DNA of 22,383 nucleotides from CAXSBR01 sp964236495 (GTDB lineage Bacteria; Actinomycetota; Actinomycetes; Mycobacteriales; Jatrophihabitantaceae): assembly GCA_964236495.1 (NCBI GenBank), contig CAXSBR010000034.1, positions 1-22,383 on the forward strand. The letters run 5' to 3'. Of the stretch, positions 6,256 to 12,765 are shown piece by piece. A program made the translations under genes and the position numbers. A model generated the notes under the pieces. The model was given only the letters and a program-made list of their open reading frames with translations. It did not search any database and was not told where the DNA came from. Each line of letters starts with the position of its first letter. Position 1 is the stretch's first letter.

Positions 6256-7701
6256 TTAGGGGTGCCAGTAGCCGTCAAAGGATAGGGGCGCAGGCAACTG
6301 AGGACAAGTTTCTATGATGGACCGACCAATCAAGTACTTCGCCTCGTTGTAGATAGTCTTATGCGACTGCGAAACCGACTCGGAACTATCTTGGTAATTG
6401 CAGATCAACACACGGGACGTGAGGGAACCACTGCTATCGACGTTTCGAATAGCATTAAAGTAGATTTGCTGGATGCCTTGACTACCGCCGAGCCCATGCT
6501 GTTGAGCATAAGCGTAATCAAGCGTCGTTGGTCCCGACAAAATGACAAGTCGGGCATCCGGCACCGCTCGTAGCCAGGTCGCCAGCATGCGGCCGTATGT
6601 CTTGTCGCAGCTCCCGTTCAACTCTTCGAAGCCACCAGGATCAATGAGTAGCACATACTTGATGCGCGCTAGAGTGGCGTTACTGGTATTGAGGGCGTTG
6701 AGTTCATAGAGGACACCGTCACGTCCCAAGCTCCAGCCGCTCAACGAGGTCACGGTCTTACCGCTATAGGTTGTGGGTGTATTGAGACGAGCCTTGTTCG
6801 GGTCGCACGCACTGCCGCTTGCCCACGCAGACTTCTGCAGACGCTTGACAGGATGAGCAGTAGTAGACGCATTCGGCTCATACCACCAATACCAAGATGG
6901 AAATGGGGAGTAGTACACCATCGCCGCAACATCCGGAGTAGGCGGTGGAGCGGGACTGGTCGTGCCACCGCCTCCGGTTCCGCCACCACCGCCAGATACC
7001 GTTCCCCAGCTCACATGATTCGACTCGACGCCGCCAGCGACGACCCAGTGATCGGGACCATCCCCGGAATAGCAGTAGGCCTGCGTGAAGGCGTTGCCGT
7101 TGCTGTCCGTCGTCAGCGTAAATGGCTCGAAGCCGCCGGGGCTGACGGTGTCATAGCAGACGATTGAGACACTCGAATTGGCTGGATAGCCCGAGAGGGT
7201 GATGGCATACCGGTAACCAAATGGCGCCGCCGGCCCTTGGGCAAGGCTCACGACCGGGGCGGCCGCAGGTGCAGACGCCGGCGGGAGATTGTTGATGCAC
7301 GCCGGGACACCGGCGTCTACGACGTTGGCGGCTTGCCCGTCATTGATGTAGTGGGCGTTGATCATGCCCTGATTGGATTGACCGTCGTAGTTCACTGGCC
7401 TTGAGACGTTGAGGGAGTAATACCAGAGCGTGTTGTTGTACGGCCCGATGGCCTGACCGAAGGCGTAGCACTGTAGCTGGACCTGCTCACCCATGAAGAC
7501 ACCAAGCCCGTAAGCAGGAGTGGGGCCCGAGGTGTCCGGGCCCGGGCGGAAGTACACACCGTCGGGCGGTGACTCGCTGGTGTTCATGACGGTGTACACC
7601 GGGCCAGTGGCGGCAGAGGCCGGACCGGTGGTCGCCGCTGCCAGGCCGAGCACAAGACAGAGGCCGGCGACCGCAGCGGTGAAGGACTTGCGACGGCTCA
7701 T
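6256..7701 (-). CDS. Secreted protein: signal peptide, SH3-like domain, Gly/Pro linker, unknown C-terminal domain
   Basis: A 481-aa exported protein. Residues 1-30 are a classic Sec signal peptide (RRK, hydrophobic core AAVAGLCLVLGLAAA, cleavage after ASA). Residues ~33-137 resemble the bacterial SH3-like domain of actinomycete secreted proteins, with GVYFRPGPD, NTLWYYS and MINAHYINDG. Residues ~148-231 look Ig-like with paired Cys. A GGGGGTGGGGTT plus Pro linker (236-257) leads to a 220-residue C-terminal domain containing KYVLLIDPGGFEELNGSC and DARLVILSGPTTLD, alternating strands and helices of hydrolase-like character; no catalytic triad can be assigned. The ATG at 7701 was chosen over the GTG at 7878 because it begins the signal peptide and has GGGGAG at 7710-7715, eight bases upstream. 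Probably a cell-wall-associated or extracellular enzyme or binding protein. Confidence 0.75.
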   Translation of the reverse strand: MSRRKSFTAAVAGLCLVLGLAAATTGPASAATGPVYTVMNTSESPPDGVYFRPGPDTSGPTPAYGLGVFMGEQVQLQCYAFGQAIGPYNNTLWYYSLNVSRPVNYDGQSNQGMINAHYINDGQAANVVDAGVPACINNLPPASAPAAAPVVSLAQGPAAPFGYRYAITLSGYPANSSVSIVCYDTVSPGGFEPFTLTTDSNGNAFTQAYCYSGDGPDHWVVAGGVESNHVSWGTVSGGGGGTGGGGTTSPAPPPTPDVAAMVYYSPFPSWYWWYEPNASTTAHPVKRLQKSAWASGSACDPNKARLNTPTTYSGKTVTSLSGWSLGRDGVLYELNALNTSNATLARIKYVLLIDPGGFEELNGSCDKTYGRMLATWLRAVPDARLVILSGPTTLDYAYAQQHGLGGSQGIQQIYFNAIRNVDSSGSLTSRVLICNYQDSSESVSQSHKTIYNEAKYLIGRSIIETCPQLPAPLSFDGYWHP

Positions 7702-8053
7702 GGCGTCGACTCCCCAAGTCGAGCGTCGAGCGGCCCCCCAGCCACACGTCCGCAGCGAGACAAGGATCACACCGGCAGGCAAGCACCGCAAGCAAGGCAG
7801 CACGCCGTGACGCGATTGATACCGCTGGTCGCGGTCGTCGTCCATCTGACGAGCGGCCGTGTTTTCTACGGTTGTCACCTGACGAGCAGTTGATGACCTA
7901 TCGGCATGCTCGGGTAAGACGATGACGAAGCCCGCAAACGGCTACCTCACTACGCAGACCGCGACTGCCGGCGTCGCCGCTGGTCGGGAGTAAGCGCCCG
8001 ATGACGCCAAGCCTGGGAGTTCAGCAAGCCCACCGGACGGTACGGAGGATGCG
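7702..8053. other. Intergenic region upstream of the secreted-protein gene
   Basis: A 352-bp gap between the end of the DyP gene and the start of the secreted-protein gene. It contains the latter's ribosome binding site (7710-7715). The secreted protein's reading frame stays open upstream to a stop at 7942-7944, but that stretch lacks the composition of a real N-terminus and would hide the signal peptide. I found no convincing promoter, terminator or small gene. Confidence 0.5.
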
Positions 8054-9253
8054 CTAAACGAGCGGCAAACGCCAGCTCGCCTTGTCCTCGGCTTTGGTGA
8101 GCGGCGGAACGAAGTAGTAGCCACCAGCTTCGAGCGGGCGGACGACATACGTCGACAACAGCTGGTCGCGCCCCGCTCCCTGCGTCGGAAAGTTGGGGTT
8201 ATCGATCCAAGCTCGGTGCACGAACTCGTGCTGCGTCGTAAGGCTCCTGCCGTAGGCGAGCAGGATCAGCCCGCGGCTCAGGTGGCCTGCTGTAGCGCGG
8301 ATGAGTGGGTAGCCGCGGCGGAGAATCCGACGTTGTTCATCGTCAGAACCCGGCCGGTGCGGATTCGCCTTCAGGACGTGCGAGGACGAGGTGGCCGTCG
8401 CTGCAGGACTGCCGTCGATCTTGGACCGGCCGACGATGGCTTCTTGCGTCTCTCGGGGCACCTGGTCGAACGCAGCCGTGTTGAGTAGCAGTACTTCCAC
8501 GGCGAGGTAGCTGCCACCGTCGAGCACTGCTGGCTCGGCGCCGTCGGGCATTTTTCGAAGCTCGGGGAATCCAGCGCCGTTGTACTGTTCCGGCATGGGA
8601 TTCGTGGGGTAGTTCGTCGCGGTGTGATCTGTAAAAATGAGAGCTCGATCGACAGGTTCAGCCGGGTGGAGGTTGGCGGTTCCATCGAGAAAACCTATGA
8701 GCGCGCGGGACTCTTGGCGCGAGCCCGTCTGGCGGGTGCCATAACGCTGAGCTCCGGTTTCAACCCAGATAACCGTGAAGTCTGCCGACAGCTCGTGCTC
8801 CACGCGCCGCAGAACGTGCTCAGTCAGAAAGACATCGTTGGCGCTGATCTTGAGGAGAACGTCGCCTTCGCCGGGGAAGGCCGCGGGCCGGCTGGCTCCA
8901 GCGATTTGTGTGTCGGAATCAATGATGTCGGCGGGCATACGATGCAGGTCGAGCGGACGCTGGTCCGACGTTGTCGCACCGAGCTTGTCGTAGCCAGAGC
9001 TAGACAGGCCAACCGTCACAGTCAGCGTCGGGTGCGAGTGGACGCTCTGGTAGCCCAATTCGCCCGTCTCGGTCGCCGCATCGGCTATTTCGCCATGCAG
9101 TTCTGCCCTTACTAGCGCCCGCAGCCGCTCCATTGCCGCATGGCATGCAGCGGGGTCGGCAGCGGTGAGGTTGATAGCAGCCAGAATGAGGTGCTCGGGA
9201 GGACGCTCACTGATACCCGCTTGGGCACTTCGCGGTAGATGCTGGGTCGTCAC
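8054..9253 (-). CDS. DyP-type heme peroxidase
   Basis: A 399-aa dye-decolorising peroxidase, which reduces hydrogen peroxide at a heme while oxidising dyes, phenolics or other substrates. The distal GXXDG motif is GFLDG at residues 187-191, catalytic Asp190. The predicted proximal heme ligand is His292 in SSHVLKANP, followed by RRILRRGYP (309-316), which carries the distal Arg. N-terminal AAINLTA and C-terminal GYYFVPP also fit the family. There is no Tat or Sec signal, so it should be cytosolic, as in the B-/P-type groups. The GTG at 9253 is supported by AAGGAG at 9259-9264, five bases upstream. Many DyPs are encapsulin cargo, but no shell-protein gene or obvious C-terminal targeting peptide is present. 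Confidence 0.92.
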   Translation of the reverse strand: MTTQHLPRSAQAGISERPPEHLILAAINLTAADPAACHAAMERLRALVRAELHGEIADAATETGELGYQSVHSHPTLTVTVGLSSSGYDKLGATTSDQRPLDLHRMPADIIDSDTQIAGASRPAAFPGEGDVLLKISANDVFLTEHVLRRVEHELSADFTVIWVETGAQRYGTRQTGSRQESRALIGFLDGTANLHPAEPVDRALIFTDHTATNYPTNPMPEQYNGAGFPELRKMPDGAEPAVLDGGSYLAVEVLLLNTAAFDQVPRETQEAIVGRSKIDGSPAATATSSSHVLKANPHRPGSDDEQRRILRRGYPLIRATAGHLSRGLILLAYGRSLTTQHEFVHRAWIDNPNFPTQGAGRDQLLSTYVVRPLEAGGYYFVPPLTKAEDKASWRLPLV

Positions 9254-9432
9254 GAAAACTCCTTCTTCTTGTTCTCAGTCGGCACTCGTCAACCCGTGCT
9301 CACGCCAACTCGGCATGCAAACCCACTTGGTGTCGCGGGCGGGTTAATTGTTACCAGGTGCAACGGTGTCGCAATCGCGGATACGTCCGTCGGGAGTGGT
9401 CGCACACAAGGTCGCCCCCCGGGGGCTACAGC

Positions 9433-9948
9433 TTAGCCTGGCACTTCTCGATACGCCTTTCGCAAGTCCCAGACGACAAGCGGCATCAGAGCGAGAAGGC
9501 GGACTCCGAGCAGTGCAATTGATGCCGTATACCAGCGATTCACTGACGGGGGCGAACCATCTGTAGGTAGGTGCGCGGTCACGTCGGCCAACACCGCGAC
9601 CGCGGTCAGTGCTATCGCTGTAACGGTGGCCTCGCTGAGGTGGCCAAACGACAGGTCAATGAAGCGCCGTAGTCGTCCGAAGTTCGGCACGTGAGGATCG
9701 TCCGTGATCCGGAGCCGGAGCTGGAAGACGAAGACCAGCGTTCCGAATAAGAACCCAGTAAGGATTGAGGTTGCGCCAAGAACGTCTCCCACGGGGATAA
9801 GCCGCAGGTCACGGACGACGCCGATTGCTGCCACACTAACCCCGATCAACCAGCCGCTGTAGCGCAGCGGACGTTCACCGCGCTCGTTGACGGCAGAAGG
9901 GGTGGGTCGGCTGGGAGAACTAGACATCTCGCACTTCAGCCCTCGCAC
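9433..9948 (-). CDS. Four-helix membrane protein
   Basis: A 171-aa protein with four hydrophobic segments at about residues 31-47, 56-77, 106-123 and 138-160, arranged as two hairpins around a ~28-residue basic cytoplasmic loop (LRLRITDDPHVPNFGRLRRF). I do not recognise a family. The GTG at 9948 has GAAGG six bases upstream; an ATG at 9927 would remove seven residues and no helix. It starts 28 bases after the 302-aa gene on the same strand, so the two probably form a two-gene operon with a soluble and a membrane component. Promoter evidence in the 178-bp gap beyond its stop concerns the DyP gene only. Confidence 0.65.
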   Translation of the reverse strand: MRGLKCEMSSSPSRPTPSAVNERGERPLRYSGWLIGVSVAAIGVVRDLRLIPVGDVLGATSILTGFLFGTLVFVFQLRLRITDDPHVPNFGRLRRFIDLSFGHLSEATVTAIALTAVAVLADVTAHLPTDGSPPSVNRWYTASIALLGVRLLALMPLVVWDLRKAYREVPG

Positions 9949-9976
9949 GCAGCGCCTTCATTGGCATACCGGCCCT

Positions 9977-10885
9977 TCACTCGAATGACGGAAGGAGTCG
10001 GTCAAGCGTTCCTTCGGCCGCCAAGAAGAACTCCTGTCCGCCCGGCTGGTCACTTCGGTCGAGATTGCCGACCGGGTATGTAAATGACGGCGGTTCGTCG
10101 GCATTTAGGACGATCGTCCGTCGTTGCCCGTTGGCCAGCAACACCAGGCTCGTTTGGTCTGGCTCGAAGCCGACCCCGAAGACCTCACCAGGCTGAACGG
10201 CACCGCGGAACAGAGGTGGCAGGACCGACGCAGGCCAGCGAGCTCCCCTCCCGGCCGGCTTGACGGTCGTCTCATACTTAGCCAGCTGTTGCTGACCCGA
10301 GCTCGACAGCGATAGATAGCTCGGCGCTGACGCCTGACGCGTCAGAGTTGCCGACAACAACGCAGCATTGGCGAGAAACTGTTGCCAGTACTCGCCGTCG
10401 GTAACACTCTCGAAGGAGAGCCGCAGGCCGTGTTGTGACGCCTCGAAGTGCTTGCGAAAGGCATCGAGTGGTCCAGCCTGGGCACGGCTACGGCCGATTT
10501 GTTCACCGGCCAAGAGGGCAGCCGTGCCTCCGGTCGGCCGCGTCAAGACGTGTCGATAGTTATGCACGGTGGCGTCCTGCACGCGGACGGGCGCGGTCTG
10601 CCGTCCTGAGACCGTATCGAGCACTCGGCCCGGAATGCCGTTCGGGCCGTACTCGACCTCAAGGTGTATCCACGGCACGCCTTCCCGATTGATCGGACGT
10701 CCGCAGGCCGATGACTGCCAGTATCGGCGGATTCGGATCTGATGGTCCTCCTGCGGCTGGCTGAAGAATCTGCGCCACTCACTCGTCAGGTCTAAGCCGC
10801 GGCCGTCGAGATTGTCGACCTGCAGCGGCGCGTCTTCGGCTCCTGTCCGAACGACGCGGACAGCGGTCACGCTGTAGCCATACAT
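9977..10885 (-). CDS. Hypothetical protein paired with the membrane protein; N-terminus uncertain
   Basis: A 302-aa soluble protein that I cannot assign to a family. It is rich in beta-strand-like stretches (VPWIHLEVEYGPNGIPGRVL, TSLVLLANGQRRTIVL) around a central helical part (DAFRKHFEASQHGLRLSFES). The ATG at 10885 has no Shine-Dalgarno sequence. The frame continues upstream without a stop for 30 more codons to a TGA at 10976-10978, and the residues next to the ATG (EHPQLEAKAVGSRWYDSY) look coding, yet that stretch contains no ATG, GTG, TTG or CTG. The 5' end may therefore have been lost or frameshifted, or the ATG may be a weakly used start. The membrane-protein gene follows 28 bases downstream. 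Confidence 0.6.
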   Translation of the reverse strand: MYGYSVTAVRVVRTGAEDAPLQVDNLDGRGLDLTSEWRRFFSQPQEDHQIRIRRYWQSSACGRPINREGVPWIHLEVEYGPNGIPGRVLDTVSGRQTAPVRVQDATVHNYRHVLTRPTGGTAALLAGEQIGRSRAQAGPLDAFRKHFEASQHGLRLSFESVTDGEYWQQFLANAALLSATLTRQASAPSYLSLSSSGQQQLAKYETTVKPAGRGARWPASVLPPLFRGAVQPGEVFGVGFEPDQTSLVLLANGQRRTIVLNADEPPSFTYPVGNLDRSDQPGGQEFFLAAEGTLDRLLPSFE

Positions 10886-11143
10886 ATAAGAGTCATACCA
10901 GCGACTACCGACAGCCTTCGCTTCTAGCTGAGGGTGTTCGCCGCCGCCGGCGGCGGATCGGCTGGCACAACCCTCTCAACGAAGACGACGACTCCTGGCT
11001 GCGCCGCTTCCTGACCGACTCGCGCCATGAACAACCGCAGCATCTCGTCCAGAAGCTGGGATCATCGCGCTCATGAAAATTCCCCAGTGGTGCTCACTGG
11101 ATTTCCCCACCCGTATGGCTCCGCCGAGTCAGGCGGGTCCCCC
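10886..11143. other. Gap holding a 16-bp GC palindrome and fragmentary reading frames
   Basis: No intact gene. Contents: the startless 30-codon extension of the 302-aa frame (10886-10975, minus strand); a perfect 16-bp palindrome CCGCCGCCGGCGGCGG at 10941-10956; a plus-strand frame of protein-like composition up to a TGA at 11074-11076 that I cannot identify; and an inverted repeat CCAGTG-GTGCT-CACTGG at 11084-11100. Together with the XRE remnant immediately downstream, the stretch looks like a decayed junction. Confidence 0.45.
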
Positions 11144-11257
11144 TCGATGGGCGGCTTGGAACGCGGCGAACGGAACCTGACGCTGCGCTCGCTCGAGCGA
11201 ATCGCCAATCTGATTGAGGTCGACCCGTTTGAGGTTTTTAGAGACGGCTTTGTTTGA
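11144..11257 (+). pseudogene. Truncated XRE-type helix-turn-helix regulator remnant
   Basis: The 37 codons before the TGA at 11255-11257 read MGGLERGERNLTLRSLERIA followed by NLIEVDPFEVFR. This is the second half of an XRE/Cro-C1 HTH domain as found in the controller proteins of restriction-modification loci: end of the recognition helix, the conserved GLERGERN turn, and the closing helix with DPFE-F. The upstream in-frame codons (from the ATG at 11027) encode Ser/Pro/Gly-rich sequence with no first two HTH helices, so the N-terminal half has been lost. It points at the 3' side of the 312-aa gene. It may be the relic of the island's own controller. Confidence 0.65.
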
Positions 11258-11261
11258 TTTG

Positions 11262-12200
11262 TTAGGCCGAACGGGTCGGTACCCCGAGCAGCCGAGGAAC
11301 GTCCTTATTGAAACTGCCGTCGGCGGAGTCGGCTTCCAAGCCCCGGGTATACGTCGACATCATCTCTGTTATGGCGACGAGTCGCGAAGGGTCGATCGCT
11401 CCGAGCCCATCGTTGTACCGAGCTGAGACTTTCGGGCCAACCTCGCCGCGCGAGGCGGCTTCGAGCAGTTGGCGGACGACGCCCAATGCCTTCAACCGGC
11501 TGGCGAGGAAGCTAGACGAGTACTCGAAGTAATTCAGTGTGCCGATGTCTGGAAGACCTTGTTCAGGAATGCCCACCGGGTCAGGCAACAGGTGCCATGC
11601 CGCACGAGCCATGTCTGCTTGGCTCTCATTGACCACAGCGTGCGCATAGATCTTCTTGGATACGGCTTGGAGGTAGGTCTGCACGAATGACCCCTCGCGG
11701 TCCGAAAGCTTGGACACCTGAGTCGGCAGCCAGACGAGGTTGGGTATGAACGAGTTGGTGAGCGGGTGGCGCGACGCGCTGCCTCCATCAGTTCGGATCC
11801 GCCAGACGTGAGATGCTACAAACCCGTTACCCATGCGGGCACCGGCGTACTCCGTGAACTTGCTCTCGATGCGCAGTGCCGACGGGAGCCCCTTGATAAG
11901 GCTGTTGTCATCTCGGAAGTAGCCGTCTTCGTTCGGGCTTCCCCAAGCTTCGGGTCTGCCAGAACGGGCATCCTGGCGGCACGAGTTGTCGCGTACGGCA
12001 TGTGGCGTCAGAAGCGGAAGTGTTACGTAAGTGCGAACCGGGAACCAGATACCCAGCGACGTGATGAGACGAGCGGTGAGCATTTGAAACAGCCACACGT
12101 CCTCCTGAAGCAGCCCTTTTTGCAGGAAGTGATACAGCACATGGTTGCCGTCGACCTCGCGCGGAAGTGCAACCTTCGGTCGGATCATGCGGCTCATCAT
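11262..12200 (-). CDS. Defence-island protein with HNH-like His/Asn pattern
   Basis: A 312-aa protein without a family name I can give. The first half is helical, followed by GYFRDDNSLIKGL at residues 93-105. The central segment reads GFVASHVWR (126-134, His131), RHPLTNS (His145) and NLVWLPTQVSKLSD (Asn154 first). The order His ... His ... Asn-Leu-hydrophobic-Leu-Pro recalls the beta-beta-alpha-metal (HNH) core, so it could be a nuclease, but the usual Cys pairs are absent and this is inference. The ATG at 12200 is preceded by only a weak Shine-Dalgarno sequence; a second ATG follows at once. It is divergent from vsr across 91 bp and lies beside the methyltransferase cluster, making it a candidate effector of that system. 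Confidence 0.65.
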   Translation of the reverse strand: MMSRMIRPKVALPREVDGNHVLYHFLQKGLLQEDVWLFQMLTARLITSLGIWFPVRTYVTLPLLTPHAVRDNSCRQDARSGRPEAWGSPNEDGYFRDDNSLIKGLPSALRIESKFTEYAGARMGNGFVASHVWRIRTDGGSASRHPLTNSFIPNLVWLPTQVSKLSDREGSFVQTYLQAVSKKIYAHAVVNESQADMARAAWHLLPDPVGIPEQGLPDIGTLNYFEYSSSFLASRLKALGVVRQLLEAASRGEVGPKVSARYNDGLGAIDPSRLVAITEMMSTYTRGLEADSADGSFNKDVPRLLGVPTRSA

Positions 12201-12208
12201 TCATGATG
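12195..12208. repeat. Inverted repeat over the start of the 312-aa gene
   Basis: CATCAT-TC-ATGATG is a perfect six-base inverted repeat spanning the initiation codons of the 312-aa gene in the divergent gap with vsr. It could affect translation initiation or be incidental, because tandem ATG codons contribute half of it. Confidence 0.3.
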
Positions 12209-12291
12209 TCCGGCTCGCAATGGTCAAGCTGCCCACCCCCGGAACCGCGGGACGGCCGTAGTTCAGAGCATCGTGCAGTTACGGTAATGAA

Positions 12292-12765
12292 GTGGGTGTG
12301 AGCGATGCTGGGCGCGGAGAGACGGCGGGCGCTGCGTGGGTGAGCACCGCCGCGGGCGCTCATCTTCGTGGCCGCGTCACCCGCTCGACCCAGCCCGAAG
12401 TAAAGCTTCGCCATGCTGTTCACGCGCTCGGTCTTCGGTATCGCCTGAACCGCCGGGTAGGCCGCTACAGACCAGATTTCGTTCTGCCGCGCTCACGCGT
12501 CGCAGTCTTCCTGGATGGCTGCTACTGGCACAACTGCCCCGTACATGGTCCCAAGGAGTTCCGTGGCCCGAATGCCGAGCGTTGGCGGGCTAAGCTAACT
12601 GCGAATCAGCGTCGGGATCGGACAGCGGATGCAGTCTTACACGAAGCTGGTTGGCGAGTGGTCCGTATCTGGGAGTGCGAGACCCGCGCCGACGTGGCCG
12701 AGGCAGCGAAGCGCGTGGTTCAGGCGACTCAGGCCGGTGCAGCAGACACTTCGGCACGCGCCTGA
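12292..12765 (+). CDS. vsr: Very short patch repair (Vsr) mismatch endonuclease
   Basis: A 157-aa strand-specific endonuclease that nicks beside T:G mismatches formed when 5-methylcytosine deaminates, starting repair at sites methylated by a partner C5 methyltransferase. Family motifs are clear: TQPEVKLRHAVHALGLRYR (residues 33-51), RPDFVLPRSRVAVFLDGCYW (60-79) with the metal-binding Asp62, the HNCPVHG zinc-site segment (80-86), WRAKLTANQRRDR (98-110) and GWRVVRIWECE (120-130). The first ~28 residues are variable. The start is uncertain: GTG at 12292 or GTG at 12298, neither with a strong Shine-Dalgarno sequence. It converges on the methyltransferase gene and overlaps its 3' end by 37 bases. 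Confidence 0.92.
   Translation: MGVSDAGRGETAGAAWVSTAAGAHLRGRVTRSTQPEVKLRHAVHALGLRYRLNRRVGRYRPDFVLPRSRVAVFLDGCYWHNCPVHGPKEFRGPNAERWRAKLTANQRRDRTADAVLHEAGWRVVRIWECETRADVAEAAKRVVQATQAGAADTSARA

Noticed and set aside
7905..7921. A 17-base string (CATGCTCGGGTAAGACG) also present at 19014-19030 within the GHKL gene
   Set aside because: Flanking bases do not match at either site and one copy is ordinary coding sequence, so coincidence is the simplest explanation.
8624..9115. Plus-strand frame opposite the DyP gene
   Set aside because: Shadow frame; the minus strand encodes the GXXDG and heme-ligand motifs of a DyP peroxidase.
8054..9253. Encapsulin-associated DyP system
   Set aside because: No shell-protein gene lies nearby and no typical C-terminal cargo peptide is visible.
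9415..9426. C6G5 run after the membrane-protein gene as a terminator
   Set aside because: The complementary runs abut with no loop and no T-tract follows, so it is not a credible intrinsic terminator.
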